A DNA stretch of 34,132 nt from Gammaproteobacteria bacterium (GCA_007693855.1 RECU01000068.1:1-34132); one strand, 5' to 3'. Positions 19,015 to 31,341 are shown, counted from the stretch's first letter. Program-made: numbers and translations. Notes: generated by a model from the sequence alone, not told the origin.

Positions 19015-20121
19015 TCACAGCACCGCGCACGGGTAGGAGCCGAGAATCCTGAACAGGGTTGCATGCTCACGGATTTCTTCCAGCGCCCGGGCCACTGCCG
19101 GCGCCTCCGCATGGCCCTCGATATCGACAAAGAAGACGTAGTCCCACTTGCGGCGGCGCGAAGGCCGCGACTCGATGCGGGTCATGCTGACCCCCTCGCG
19201 AGCCAGCGGCTCAAGCAGGCGGAAGAGCACCCCGGGGCCCTCGGTGCCGCCGGTCGAGAGCAGCAGGGAGGTTTTGTCCTGGCCACTGGCCGGGAACATC
19301 TTGCGGCCGATCGTCAGGAAACGGGTGGTGTTGTCCGCTTTGTCTTCGATGTCGCGGGCCAGCAGATTGAGACCGTAGACCTCCGCCGCCGACTCCCCGG
19401 CGATGGCCGCAGTGCCGGCCTCGTCGCGCGCACGCCGGGCGGCCTCCGCGTTCGAGGCGACCGGAATTCGCTCGACCTCGGGCAGGAACTCCGCCAGCCA
19501 GCCGCGGCACTGCGCCAGCGACTGCGGATGCGAGCACAAGCGCTCGATGGCCCCGAGATCCTGCATGCGCCCCATCAGATGCTGGCGAATTCGCAGTTCG
19601 ATCTCGCCGCAGACGTACAGCGGTGAGGTCAGAAACATGTCCAACGTATGACTGACGGTACCTTCCGTGGAATTCTCCACCGGCACCACACCGAAATCCG
19701 CCACCCCGGCAGCGACCTCGTGGAATACCTCGTCGATGGACGCCATCGGCAGGGTGCGCACCGAATGACCGAAGTGCTTGAGCACCGCCTGTTGCGTGAA
19801 GGTGCCCTCCGGGCCAAGAAAGGCGATTTTGAGCGGTTCCTGCTGTGCAAGGCATGCTGACATGATCTCGCGAAACAGCCGCACCATCTCCTCGGCGCGC
19901 AGTGGTCCGTCGTGGCGATCGAGCACCGCCCGCAACACCTGGGCCTCGCGTTCCGGACGATAGAATTCCACTGTCCGCGCGCCAGCGCCCGCCTTCGAGC
20001 GACCCACTTCCTGCGCCAGGCGGGCCCGCTCGCTGATCAGCCGCTGCAGATCGGCGTCGATGGTATTGATCCGCTCGCGCAACTGCTCGAGCGGCGCCGC
20101 GGCGCCATCCCGCTCACTCAT
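19015..20121 (-). CDS. pheA: Bifunctional chorismate mutase/prephenate dehydratase (P-protein)
   Basis: The 368-residue protein has an AroQ chorismate mutase domain (about 1-90, LEQLRERINTIDADLQRLIS), a prephenate dehydratase domain (about 97-275, KIAFLGPEGTFTQQAVLKHF and VPVENSTEGTVSHTLD) and an ACT domain (from about 285) with the Phe-binding ESRP at 317-320. It converts chorismate through prephenate to phenylpyruvate and should be inhibited by phenylalanine. ATG 20119-20121 was chosen for its AGGAG about 10 bases upstream; ATG 20157 is possible and would overlap serC. Confidence 0.97.
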   Translation of the reverse strand: MSERDGAAAPLEQLRERINTIDADLQRLISERARLAQEVGRSKAGAGARTVEFYRPEREAQVLRAVLDRHDGPLRAEEMVRLFREIMSACLAQQEPLKIAFLGPEGTFTQQAVLKHFGHSVRTLPMASIDEVFHEVAAGVADFGVVPVENSTEGTVSHTLDMFLTSPLYVCGEIELRIRQHLMGRMQDLGAIERLCSHPQSLAQCRGWLAEFLPEVERIPVASNAEAARRARDEAGTAAIAGESAAEVYGLNLLARDIEDKADNTTRFLTIGRKMFPASGQDKTSLLLSTGGTEGPGVLFRLLEPLAREGVSMTRIESRPSRRRKWDYVFFVDIEGHAEAPAVARALEEIREHATLFRILGSYPCAVL

Positions 20122-20149
20122 AGTCCCCGTCTCCTCGTGCTCACGCCGC

Positions 20150-21225
20150 TCAGCCATGCCTGCGTTCGAACTCCTGCATGAATGCGACCAGCGCCTCGGC
20201 ACCGGCCATGGGCATCGCATTGTAGAGGCTCGCGCGCATGCCCCCCACGGAGCGGTGACCCTTGAGGTTCAGCAGCCCCTCAGCCTCAGCCTGCTCAAGG
20301 AACAGCGCGTCGAGTTCCGGGCGAGCCAGCGTAAAGGGTACATTCATCCACGAGCGACAATCCTCGTCGACCGGGTTGGTGTAGAACGATGAACTGTCGA
20401 TGGCGTTGTACAGCCTGGCGGCCTTGCGATAGTTCCTGCCGGCCATCGCGGCCAGACCGCCCTCCGCCAGCAGCCACTCGAACACCAGACCCGCCAGGTA
20501 CCAGGCAAACGTGGGCGGGGTATTCAGCATCGAGCCGGCTTCGGCCTGGCGGGCATAACTGAGCATCGCCGGCAGCGTGTCGGCACCCCGTCCGAGCAGG
20601 TCGTCGCGCACGATCACCAACGTCAGTCCCGCAGGGCCAATGTTTTTCTGGGCACCGGCGTAGATCAGCCCGAAGCGATCGACCGCCAGCGGCCGCGACA
20701 GCAGCGTCGAGGACATATCCGCCACCAGCGGGACGTCACCGGTATCCGGAATATAGTGAAACTCCACGCCCCCGATAGTCTCGTTGGGCGTGTAATGCAG
20801 ATAGGCCGCCGAGGCGCTGCTGCGCCAGACGCTGGGCGGCGGGATATCCCGATAGGGTGCGCCGGCATCGGCGACCACGGCGACATCCCAGTGCCGCCCG
20901 GCCTCATCGATGGCCTTCTGCGACCAGGCGCCGGTATTGACATACTCCACCCGCTGCCCCGGCGCCGCCAGGTTCATCGGGACCATCGAGAACTGCAGCG
21001 TCGCCCCGCCCTGAAGGAACAGCACCCGGTAATTGTCAGGCACGCCGAGCAGGGTGCGCAGATCCGCCTCCGCCTTCTCGGCCGCCGCCACGAAGGCCTT
21101 GCCCCGATGGCTGACCTCCATCACCGACATGCCGGAGCCCTGCCAGTCACGCAGCTCTTCGCGGGCGCGCTCCAGCACCGCGGCAGGCATCATCGCCGGG
21201 CCTGCACTGAAGTTGTGGACGCCGC

Positions 21226-21229
<4 letters not shown>
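20150..21229 (-). CDS. serC: Phosphoserine aminotransferase
   Basis: This 359-residue fold-type I aminotransferase starts [21 protein letters not shown]195 in [13 protein letters not shown] is the PLP lysine, and [14 protein letters not shown] near the C-terminus is characteristic. It makes 3-phosphoserine from 3-phosphohydroxypyruvate and also serves pyridoxal phosphate synthesis. Its ATG overlaps the gyrA stop by 4 bases. The order gyrA-serC-pheA is conserved in Pseudomonas and Chromatiales. Confidence 0.98.
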
Positions 21230-23766
<2,537 letters not shown>

Positions 23767-24002
23767 CGGTATTTGCTTTTCTTCTGGGCCCGCAGGGCGC
23801 TGTCACAGCGCCCCGGCCGCGCTGCGAAATTCAAGGAAATCCGGGAACTTCCGCGCGGCGAGGGCATGATTGATCAAGCGGCAAATGATATCACAGCGGC
23901 CCCGGGAACCGCAGTCGCGGCCTCGGTCTGGCCGCCGGCGCGCCGGGGCGGGCGCTATACTTTCACGCTTGATCCACCTCTGGGCGACGAGCGGGGAGCA
24001 GG
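23767..24002. promoter_or_regulatory. Divergent gyrA/mtaD intergenic region with palindrome
   Basis: The 236-base divergent region holds a perfect hairpin GGGCGCTG-TCA-CAGCGCCC at 23795-23813, lying in what would be the gyrA leader 29 bases from its ATG. On the minus strand TATCAT near 23890 could be a gyrA -10, without a good -35. On the plus strand TATACT (23956-23961) could be the -10 for mtaD, again with no recognisable -35. I see no coding sequence here. Confidence 0.4.
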
Positions 24003-25346
24003 ATGCAGGACGTCGACACGCTGATCTTCGCGCGCTGGGTGATCCCGGTGGAGCCGCGCGGGGCTGTGCTGGAAGACCATGCCGTGGCGGTGCGCCACGG
24101 GCGTATCGTCGCCGTGGCGCCCGCCGCCGAGGCCGCAGCCCGGTTCCAGGCACGGGAGCGACTGCACCGCCCCGCGCACGTGCTCATTCCCGGCCTGGTC
24201 AACGCCCATACCCATGCGGCGATGAGCCTGCTGCGCGGGTTGGCCGACGACATGCCGCTGCAGCGCTGGCTGGGCGAACACATCTGGCCGGCCGAGCACC
24301 GGCTGGTCGACCGTGACTTCGTGCGCGATGGCACGCGGCTGGCGGTCGCGGAGATGCTGCTCGGAGGCACCACCTGCTTTGCGGACATGTACTACTTCCC
24401 GGATACGGTGGCCGAGACCGCTGCGGAGATCGGCATTCGCGCGGTGGTGGGGATGATCGTCATCGAGTTTCCCACCGCCTGGGCACAGAATGCCGACGAG
24501 TACCTGTCCAAAGGCCTGGCGCTGCACGATCAGTATCGCGAGCACCCGCTGATCGCCACGGCGTTCGCTCCGCACGCGCCCTACACGGTCGCTGACACCA
24601 CTCTGGAACGGGTACGGCGTCTGGCAGACGAACTGGACGTGCCGGTACACATGCATTTGCACGAGACCGCCCAGGAGGTCACCGACAGTGTCGCCGAGCA
24701 CGGCTGCCGCCCCCTGGCGCGGATCCAGCGACTGGGCCTGCTGAACCCGGCGTTGATGGCCGTGCACATGACCCAGCTGGAGACCGCCGAGATCGACGCG
24801 CTGGCCGCTGCAGGGGTCTCGGTGATCCACTGCCCGGCGTCGAACATGAAACTGGCCAGCGGCGCCTGCCCCGTGGCGGCATTGGCCGAAGGCGGGGTGA
24901 ACCTGGCGCTGGGCACCGACGGGGCGGCCAGCAACAACCGCCTGGACATGCTCGGCGAGATGCGCCTCGCCGCCCTGCTCGCCAAACACACCCGCGCCGA
25001 CCCGGCAGCCCTCGATGCCGCGGCCGCGCTGGAAATGGCGACCCTGGGAGGCGCACGCGCCCTCGGTCTCGGCGGGGTGACCGGCTCACTGGCCGCCGGC
25101 AAATGGGCAGACCTCACCTGTCTGGCGCTGGACCACCCCGGCGAGCTGCCGGTACTGCATCCTCTGTCACAGCTGGTCTACGCGGCGGATCGAAGCCGGG
25201 TCAGTGATGTATGGGTAGCCGGGCGCCCGCAGGTGCGCGATCATCGCCTTTTGACAGAGTCCCCGGAGGCACTCGCCGCGCTCGCCAGGGACTGGGGGGC
25301 GCGGGTCATGGCGGCAGACGCACAGGAGGGCAAGACCAATGGCTGA
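24003..25346 (+). CDS. mtaD: 5'-methylthioadenosine/S-adenosylhomocysteine deaminase-like amidohydrolase (TRZ/ATZ family)
   Basis: This 447-residue zinc amidohydrolase shows the metal ligands of the family: H69 and H71 in [15 protein letters not shown]218 in [11 protein letters not shown] with catalytic-type E221, H255 in VHMTQLE, and D306 in [14 protein letters not shown]. The N- and C-terminal strands form the small composite beta-domain (ending [11 protein letters not shown] and VWVAGRPQV). In Pseudomonas the orthologous position next to ubiG holds a methylthioadenosine deaminase, so removal of the adenine amino group from MTA or SAH is the best guess; 8-oxoguanine or other purines are alternatives. 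A GGGGAGCAGG precedes the ATG. SAH made by UbiG downstream may be one substrate. Confidence 0.93.
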   Translation: MQDVDTLIFARWVIPVEPRGAVLEDHAVAVRHGRIVAVAPAAEAAARFQARERLHRPAHVLIPGLVNAHTHAAMSLLRGLADDMPLQRWLGEHIWPAEHRLVDRDFVRDGTRLAVAEMLLGGTTCFADMYYFPDTVAETAAEIGIRAVVGMIVIEFPTAWAQNADEYLSKGLALHDQYREHPLIATAFAPHAPYTVADTTLERVRRLADELDVPVHMHLHETAQEVTDSVAEHGCRPLARIQRLGLLNPALMAVHMTQLETAEIDALAAAGVSVIHCPASNMKLASGACPVAALAEGGVNLALGTDGAASNNRLDMLGEMRLAALLAKHTRADPAALDAAAALEMATLGGARALGLGGVTGSLAAGKWADLTCLALDHPGELPVLHPLSQLVYAADRSRVSDVWVAGRPQVRDHRLLTESPEALAALARDWGARVMAADAQEGKTNG

Positions 25347-26067
25347 TGCGCACACGACGCCAAACGTCGATCCACAGGAAATCTCCAAGTTCAACGCGCT
25401 GGCGGCCCGCTGGTGGGATCCGGACAGTGAGTTCCGCGCCCTGCACCAGATCAATCCCCTGCGGCTGGACTATATCGACGAGCGCGCCGCACTCGCCGGG
25501 AAGCGCGTACTTGATATCGGCTGCGGCGGCGGCATCCTCGCCGAGTCCATGGCGGCGCGAGGTGCGACCGTCACCGGGATCGACATGGCCGATGCCGCGC
25601 TTGGGGTCGCGCAGCTGCATCTGCTCGAGTCCGGTCTCGAGGTCGAATACCTGCAAACCAGCGCCGAGACGCTCGCCGCGGAGCGCGCCGGGCAATATGA
25701 CGTCGTCACCTGCCTCGAGATGCTCGAGCACGTGCCCGACCCTGCCGCGGTCGTAGCCGCCTGCCATGCGCTGGTCAAACCGGGCGGGCACGTCTTCTTT
25801 GCGACCATCAACCGCAACCCCAAGGCCTTTCTGTTCGCCATCGTTGGCGCGGAGTATCTGCTGGGCCTGCTGCCGAAAGGCACCCATGAATACGCCAAAC
25901 TGATCAGGCCCTCGGAACTCGAGCGCTGGATGCGGGCCGCCGGACTGCAGCTGCGCCACATGACCGGCATGCACTACAACCCCTTCGCCGACCGCTACCG
26001 CCTGGGCAGCGGCGTCGCGGTGAACTACCTGCTGCACGCCCAGCGACCGACCGCAGCCGACGCATGA
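25339..26067 (+). CDS. ubiG: Ubiquinone biosynthesis O-methyltransferase
   Basis: The 242-residue protein is a class I SAM methyltransferase with motif [14 protein letters not shown] (from 57), followed by [30 protein letters not shown] and [20 protein letters not shown], the last being a UbiG family signature tied to membrane contact. It carries out both O-methylations in ubiquinone synthesis. The ATG at 25339 is inside the mtaD end (8-base overlap) with GGAGG nine bases upstream. Confidence 0.97.
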   Translation: MADAHTTPNVDPQEISKFNALAARWWDPDSEFRALHQINPLRLDYIDERAALAGKRVLDIGCGGGILAESMAARGATVTGIDMADAALGVAQLHLLESGLEVEYLQTSAETLAAERAGQYDVVTCLEMLEHVPDPAAVVAACHALVKPGGHVFFATINRNPKAFLFAIVGAEYLLGLLPKGTHEYAKLIRPSELERWMRAAGLQLRHMTGMHYNPFADRYRLGSGVAVNYLLHAQRPTAADA

Positions 26068-26747
26068 GCGGGGGCGCCCTGCTCCTGGACCTGGATGGCA
26101 CGCTGGTCGATACCGCGCCCGACATGGTGGCCTGCCTGAACCGGCTGCTCGAGGCCTCGGGTGAGGCGGCGATCGACTACGCTCAGGCCCGGAACCAGGT
26201 CTCCAACGGCGCCGTCGGCCTGCTGACACTCGGCTTCCGGATGACCCCGGAAGATCGGCGCATGGCTGATCTCCGTCGTCGGTATCTTGAGCTGTATGCC
26301 AGTTGCCTCTCTGATAACTCAATTATTTTCAACGACTTTACAGAAGTATTTGATACTTTATCTGAGATTGGATGGTCGTGGGGTGTGGTCACCAACAAGC
26401 CTCAGGACCTCGCCCGCCCCCTTCTCGCCGCCCTGGGCCTGAAGCCGGACGCGGCCTGCGTGATCGGCGGCGACACCCTCCCGCAGCGCAAGCCCCATCC
26501 GGCGCCGCTGCTGCATGCGGCGGCAGTGCTGGGCCGTGACCCGGCGCGCTGCCTCTACGTGGGCGACGCCGAGCGCGATATCCAGGCGGGACGCGCCGCC
26601 GGCATGCGCACCGCCGCCGCCCGCTACGGCTACCTGGAGGACCCCACTGCCGCGACGCGCTGGGGGGCAGATCACGTGATCGACTCTCCGCGCGAACTGA
26701 CGCCACTGTTGCGCGCGCTGGCCAGCGAGACGCGCCATGCCGGCTGA
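26064..26747 (+). CDS. mupP: N-acetylmuramic acid 6-phosphate phosphatase-like HAD hydrolase
   Basis: The 227-residue HAD-superfamily phosphatase has motif [15 protein letters not shown] (nucleophile D9, acid/base D11), motif II VVTNKPQ with its Thr, a motif III Lys in QRKPHP and motif [14 protein letters not shown]. The position between ubiG and the yciK region matches Pseudomonas MupP, which dephosphorylates MurNAc-6P in peptidoglycan recycling; such genes were long annotated as phosphoglycolate phosphatase (gph), and that activity cannot be excluded. It overlaps ubiG by 4 bases. Codons 26301-26372, in the cap domain, differ sharply in base composition from the rest of the gene (see findings). 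Confidence 0.9.
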   Translation: MSGGALLLDLDGTLVDTAPDMVACLNRLLEASGEAAIDYAQARNQVSNGAVGLLTLGFRMTPEDRRMADLRRRYLELYASCLSDNSIIFNDFTEVFDTLSEIGWSWGVVTNKPQDLARPLLAALGLKPDAACVIGGDTLPQRKPHPAPLLHAAAVLGRDPARCLYVGDAERDIQAGRAAGMRTAAARYGYLEDPTAATRWGADHVIDSPRELTPLLRALASETRHAG

Positions 26748-28062
26748 GCTGCCCGCCTGGATCGCGCTGGCCGGGGGGCTGGCCGGACTGGGACTCGGCC
26801 TTTTGATCGGCGTGCTGCTGACGCAGCGGCGCCAGGCCCAACTGACCGGGGAGATCGCCACGCTGGAGGCCAGACTTGCTGGCGAGGAGCGGCTGCGCGG
26901 GGAGCGCGAACAGGCGCTGGCGCAGGCCCAGGAGCGCATCGCCGCACAGTTCGATGGGCTGGCCCACCAGGCACTGCGCCGCGCCAGCGACGACTTCCTG
27001 AAGCTGGCCGAGCAGCGGCTGCAAACGCAGCACGAGCGCGCCCGCGGCGAGCTCGGCAATCGACAACAGGCCGTCGAGAACCTCGTCAAGCCGATCACCG
27101 AGGCGCTGCAGCGCACCCAGACGCAGATCGAGGCCCTGGAGCAGTCACGCCAGCAGGCCTATGGCAGCATTCACGCCCAGCTGCAGACCATGACCGCAAC
27201 GCAGCAGGCCCTGCAGCTCGAAACCCGCAACCTGGTCAGCGCCCTGCGCCGCCCCGAGGTCCGCGGCCAGTGGGGCGAGATCACGCTGCGACGCCTCGTC
27301 GAGCTCGCTGGCATGGTCGAGCATTGCGATTTCGTCGAACAGGCCCACGTCAACACCGGCGAGACCACTGTTCGTCCGGACCTGATCATCAACATGCCCG
27401 AATCCCGCCAGCTGGTGGTCGACGTGAAAACGCCGCTGGACGCCTACCTCGACGCGATCAATGCCCCCGACGACGCCAGCCGCGACGCGGCCCTCCAACG
27501 CCATGCCAACAAGGTCGCCGAGCGGATTCGCGAACTGGCCTCCAAAGCCTATTGGGCGCAGTTCCCGCGCAGCCCGGAGTTCGTCATTCTGTTCATCCCG
27601 GGCGACCAGTTCCTGAGCGCGGCCCTCGACCGGCGGCCCCAGTTGCTCGATGAAGCCCTGCGACAGCAGGTGATCCTCGCCACCCCGAGCAGCTTCATCG
27701 GCCTGCTGAAAGCGGTCGCCTATGGGTGGCGACAGATGGCCTTGGCTGAGAATGCCGAAGAAATCCGCAAGCTGGCGGTCGAGCTTTACGAGCGACTGAA
27801 CAAATTCACCGAGCATGTCGGCAAGGTCGGTCACGCGCTGGGTCGCAGTGTCGAGGCATACAACTCGGCCGTCGGGTCGCTGGAGCGCATGGTGCTGCCG
27901 GGCGCGCGGAAATTTACCGAGCTGGGGGTGCAGCCTCGGCGGGTGCTCGGCCAGACTCCGGAGGTCGACACCCTGCCAAGGCGCCCACCTGCACCCGACC
28001 TCGAGCCGACGACGGAAGGCGACGGCGATAGCCCCCCGACCCGCGAGCCCCGAGGGAGCTGA
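26737..28062 (+). CDS. rmuC: DNA recombination protein RmuC
   Basis: This 441-residue protein has an N-terminal membrane helix (AWIALAGGLAGLGLGLLIGV), a long coiled coil (about 35-165, rich in Glu, Gln, Arg) and the RmuC core with RGQWGEITLRRLVELAGMVE and QLVVDVKTPLDAYLDA, where D229-V-K231 fits a PD-(D/E)xK-type nuclease fold. RmuC limits inversion at short inverted repeats and may act in genome defence or recombination control; its exact reaction is unsettled. The C-terminus is Pro-rich and probably disordered. The start overlaps mupP by 11 bases. rmuC is not usual at this locus. Confidence 0.95.
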   Translation: MPAELPAWIALAGGLAGLGLGLLIGVLLTQRRQAQLTGEIATLEARLAGEERLRGEREQALAQAQERIAAQFDGLAHQALRRASDDFLKLAEQRLQTQHERARGELGNRQQAVENLVKPITEALQRTQTQIEALEQSRQQAYGSIHAQLQTMTATQQALQLETRNLVSALRRPEVRGQWGEITLRRLVELAGMVEHCDFVEQAHVNTGETTVRPDLIINMPESRQLVVDVKTPLDAYLDAINAPDDASRDAALQRHANKVAERIRELASKAYWAQFPRSPEFVILFIPGDQFLSAALDRRPQLLDEALRQQVILATPSSFIGLLKAVAYGWRQMALAENAEEIRKLAVELYERLNKFTEHVGKVGHALGRSVEAYNSAVGSLERMVLPGARKFTELGVQPRRVLGQTPEVDTLPRRPPAPDLEPTTEGDGDSPPTREPRGS

Positions 28063-28066
28063 CCCG

Positions 28067-28897
28067 GTGGACTCTGAGTATCGCGGACCGCCGCAGGGCA
28101 GCCTCGCCTGGCACGCGCAGCTGTTCTGCCCGGCGGCACAGCACCCTGTCATTGCGGCGCTCCATCACGTCTGGAGCGAAATCCGCGGGATTGGCCTGAG
28201 CATGCAGGACCCCGTGCCCGCCCGACTGCGACTGGCCTGGTGGGGCGAAGAGCTCGGGCTGCTCGCCGAGGGCCGTCCCCGGCACCCGGCGACGCGCGCG
28301 CTGCTGCCCCACTGCCCGCAGCCACCGCGCGCCGCGCGGCTGCTGGAGGAGCTGCTGCTCGCCGGCGAGGACGATATCGATGGGGCGGGCTGCGAGAACC
28401 TCGACGAACTGAGACTTTACGCCTTCCGCAGCGACGGGGCGGCGCTGGCATTGCTTTGTGAGTTGCTCGGCGCGCCAGAGACTCAGGGCGTGGAGGTGGG
28501 CCGTGAAGCGGGGCTAGCAATCGCTGCCAACCGCGCGCTGACCGCACTTGGCGCCGACCTGCATCATCGTCGTCGGCCGCTGGTACCCTGGCCGCTGCTG
28601 CAGGAGACCGGGCTGACCGACGAGCGAAGTCCTGAGCCCGCGCGCGTCGAGCCGGTGCTCACTGCGCTCGGAGAAGTCGCTGACCAGGCGGCTGGCGCGC
28701 TCGCCCAGGCCGCCATCGGAGCCGGTGATGAGGTACGCTTCGCCCGGCTGCTCGCCCTGCTCCATATCGCCGAGGGCAAGCGCGCCCGACGCCTGCTTGT
28801 CCGTGAGCTGCCTGCCGAACCCATCCGGCTCGGCGCCGTCGGTCGACTGTATCTCGCCTGGCGGGGCGCCATGGTCATTACTCGAGAAGAAACATGA
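28067..28897 (+). CDS. Squalene/phytoene synthase-like protein, probably non-catalytic
   Basis: From GTG at 28067 the product has 276 residues, all-helical in appearance. The overall pattern (HHVWSEIRGIG; ARLRLAWWGEELGLL; LYAFRSDGAALALLCELLG; AIAANRALTALGADLHHRR with VPWPLL) resembles the trans-isoprenyl synthase fold and the NDUFAF6-type relatives. The two Asp-rich motifs that bind Mg-diphosphate in true synthases are absent: WSEIRG stands where DDxxD is expected, and ALGADLHHRR where DxxxD is expected. An enzyme role is therefore doubtful; a lipid-related or assembly-factor role is inference. A GAGGGAG lies about 10 bases before the GTG. It starts 5 bases after rmuC and overlaps yciK by 4. 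Confidence 0.8.
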   Translation: MDSEYRGPPQGSLAWHAQLFCPAAQHPVIAALHHVWSEIRGIGLSMQDPVPARLRLAWWGEELGLLAEGRPRHPATRALLPHCPQPPRAARLLEELLLAGEDDIDGAGCENLDELRLYAFRSDGAALALLCELLGAPETQGVEVGREAGLAIAANRALTALGADLHHRRRPLVPWPLLQETGLTDERSPEPARVEPVLTALGEVADQAAGALAQAAIGAGDEVRFARLLALLHIAEGKRARRLLVRELPAEPIRLGAVGRLYLAWRGAMVITREET

Positions 28898-29673
28898 AAG
28901 ATGAAATGAAACTACCTGATTTAAAAGAATACAAACCACGCAAAGATTTGTTGACGGGGCGGGTGATTCTGGTCACTGGCGCCGGCGACGGGATCGGTCG
29001 AGCGGCCGCCCTCGGTTACGCGGCACACGGCGCCACGGTGCTGCTGCTGGGACGAACCCAGAAGAAACTCGAACAGGTCTATGACGACATCCTGGCTGCC
29101 GGTGGGGCGCGCCCATCGATTGTGCAGATGGATTTCACCCAGGCCCAGGGCGAGCACTACCAAGCCCTCATCGACGGCATCAGCGAGGAGCATGGCCGCC
29201 TCGACGGGCTGCTGAACAACGCGGCCATTCTGGGGGACATGACGCCGATCGAGCACTACGACATCGCCACCTGGCAGCGCGTGATCCACGTCAATCTGAC
29301 CTCCGTCTTCATCCTGACCCGCTGCATGCTGCCGCTGCTGAAGGCCTCCGAAGATGCTTCGGTGATCATGACCTCAAGTGGTGTTGGGCGGCAGGGACGC
29401 GCCTACTGGGGGGCCTACGCGATCTCGAAATTCGGGATCGAGGGGCTCACGCAGGTGCTCGCGGACGAGACGGGCGACCGCGACGACCTCCGCGTGAACT
29501 GCCTGAACCCAGGTGCGACACGCACGCAGTTGCGGTATCGGGCGATGCCGGGTGAAGATCAGGACACGCTGCCGCGGCCCGAAGATATCCTGGCGCCCTA
29601 CCTGTTCCTCATGGGCCCCGATAGCCGCGGCGTGCACGGGCGCAGTATCGACTGCCAACCCAAGCGCCGTTGA
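28894..29673 (+). CDS. yciK: YciK-family short-chain dehydrogenase/reductase
   Basis: This 259-residue classical SDR has the nucleotide-binding TGAGDGIG (28-35), NNAAI (from 108), catalytic S161/S162, Y175 and K179 (YAISK), and CLNPGATRTQLR. R54 after the second beta strand (LLLGRTQKKLEQ) suggests NADP preference. YciK proteins have no agreed substrate. The order mupP-yciK is conserved in Pseudomonas; here two extra genes intervene. The first 18 codons are unusually AT-rich (see findings). It runs convergent to rluB, with 21 bases between the stops and no terminator seen. Confidence 0.95.
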   Translation: MKDEMKLPDLKEYKPRKDLLTGRVILVTGAGDGIGRAAALGYAAHGATVLLLGRTQKKLEQVYDDILAAGGARPSIVQMDFTQAQGEHYQALIDGISEEHGRLDGLLNNAAILGDMTPIEHYDIATWQRVIHVNLTSVFILTRCMLPLLKASEDASVIMTSSGVGRQGRAYWGAYAISKFGIEGLTQVLADETGDRDDLRVNCLNPGATRTQLRYRAMPGEDQDTLPRPEDILAPYLFLMGPDSRGVHGRSIDCQPKRR

Positions 29674-29694
29674 CCGGTCGAGGCGGCGTCGCGC

Positions 29695-30531
29695 TCACGA
29701 CCGGCGCTTGTGACGCGAGGACCGACCGTCCGGCGCAGCGGCTGGTCTCGGCCGACGCGGTGTCGGCTGCTTTTGTTCAGGCACGCCGGGACGCGGGATA
29801 CCCGCGGCGGAATACAACATGTCGATTTCCGTCTCGGTGAGCGCTCGCGTGCGGCCCCGCCGCAGGCCCCTCGGCAGGGCCACGGGGCCGTAAGCCACCC
29901 GGATCAGCCGGCTCACCTGGTGGCCCACGGCTTCCCACAGCCGGCGCACCTCCCGGTTGCGCCCTTCGGAAAGCCGCACACGAAACCAGGTATTGGCCCC
30001 GTCGCCACCATCCTCGGACAGGCTTTCGAAGCGCGCCGGACCGTCCTCGAGCATGAGCCCGTCCAGCAGCCGCTCACGCGCCGCCGGGCTCACCTCGCCC
30101 AGCACCCGTACGGCGTACTCCCGGGAAATCCCCGTCGAAGGATGCATCAGTCGATGGGCCAGTTGGCCATCGGTGGTAAACAGCAGCAGCCCGGAGGTGT
30201 TCACGTCGAGTCTACCAACCGAAATCCAGCGCCGCCGGGTCTTCGGCAACGCCTGGAACACCGTCGGCCGACCCTCCGGGTCATGCTCGGTGCACACCTC
30301 ACCATCGGGCTTGTGATAGGCCAGCCAGGCATGCGGACGCTCGCGCTTGGGCAGCTTGAGCGCGCGCCCATCCAGAGCGAAGTATTCGCGGCCGCTGACG
30401 GCCTGTCCGGGTTGCGCGGGCTGCCCGTCGACGGTCAGCCGACCCTCCGTAATCCAGCGCTCGATCTGTCGCCGCGAGCCTACGCCGGCTTCGGCGAGTG
30501 CCTTCTGAATACGCTGCGTGTCGTCGGCCAT
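29695..30531 (-). CDS. rluB: 23S rRNA pseudouridine synthase RluB-like
   Basis: The 278-residue protein has an N-terminal S4 RNA-binding domain ([20 protein letters not shown]), the RsuA/RluB-family catalytic motif [14 protein letters not shown] with nucleophile D109, and a basic, disordered tail ([20 protein letters not shown]). RluB makes the pseudouridine at 23S position 2605 (E. coli numbering). RluE/RluF/RsuA are relatives, but the link with scpAB upstream favours RluB. It starts 11 bases after scpB. Confidence 0.93.
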   Translation of the reverse strand: MADDTQRIQKALAEAGVGSRRQIERWITEGRLTVDGQPAQPGQAVSGREYFALDGRALKLPKRERPHAWLAYHKPDGEVCTEHDPEGRPTVFQALPKTRRRWISVGRLDVNTSGLLLFTTDGQLAHRLMHPSTGISREYAVRVLGEVSPAARERLLDGLMLEDGPARFESLSEDGGDGANTWFRVRLSEGRNREVRRLWEAVGHQVSRLIRVAYGPVALPRGLRRGRTRALTETEIDMLYSAAGIPRPGVPEQKQPTPRRPRPAAAPDGRSSRHKRRS

Positions 30532-30542
30532 GGGTGCCCGGG

Positions 30543-31313
30543 TCAGGACGACCGCGGCTGTTTCAGCGGGACGACGTTGCTGACGGCCTCGGCCTGATCA
30601 GTCTCGTCTGCGGCGCTCGCCGTGCCCATAGTAGCGTCCTCGGCAGGCAACTCTCCCGGCGCATGGAGGGCATGCTCGCCCTCGCCCGACTCGTGCTGGG
30701 CGTGCTCAGCGCGGGTATCGGTTTCCGCCGGAGCCGCGGCGGCGGCAAAGCTGCCTGGTTCGCGCAGATCGAGCTCGACGTTCAGGCTATCGAGATCGCG
30801 CAGCTCGGCCAGCGAGGGCAGCTCATCGAGGCGCCTGAGGCCGAAATAATCGAGAAACTCACGCGTGGTGGCGTACATCGCAGGCTTGCCCGGCACATCC
30901 CTATGGCCGACGATCCTGATCCAGCCGCGCTCGCTCAGGCTGCGAATAATGGTGGTGCTGACCGAAACGCCCCGGATCTCTTCGATCTCGCCCCGGGTGA
31001 TCGGCTGGCGGTAGGCGATCAAGGCCAGGGTTTCCAGAAGGGCTCGGGTATACCGCTGGGGGCGATCTTCCCAGAGCCGTGAGACCCACTGGGACATCTG
31101 CTCACGTGTCTGGATGCGGTACCCGCTGGCCACCTCCGCCAGCATGATGCCGCGTTCGGCATACTCCTCGCGCAACTGCTCGAGCACCGCACGCAGCTGA
31201 TCCCGATCCGGAGCCTCGATGCCGAAAACACCGGCCAGGTGGTCCAGCGACAGCGGTCGGCCGGCCGCCAGCAGCGCTGCCTCGACGATATTCCTGATCT
31301 GCGTGTCCTGCAT
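30543..31313 (-). CDS. scpB: Segregation and condensation protein B
   Basis: The 256-residue protein contains two winged-helix domains ([80 protein letters not shown]) as in ScpB, which dimerises and binds ScpA in the SMC condensin complex. The C-terminal 60 residues are acidic, Ala/Glu-rich and likely disordered, an extension often seen in Gammaproteobacteria. AGGA lies 7 bases before the ATG. Confidence 0.97.
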   Translation of the reverse strand: MQDTQIRNIVEAALLAAGRPLSLDHLAGVFGIEAPDRDQLRAVLEQLREEYAERGIMLAEVASGYRIQTREQMSQWVSRLWEDRPQRYTRALLETLALIAYRQPITRGEIEEIRGVSVSTTIIRSLSERGWIRIVGHRDVPGKPAMYATTREFLDYFGLRRLDELPSLAELRDLDSLNVELDLREPGSFAAAAAPAETDTRAEHAQHESGEGEHALHAPGELPAEDATMGTASAADETDQAEAVSNVVPLKQPRSS

Positions 31314-31341
31314 GGAAAATCCTGATTGCTGTACGGCGGCG

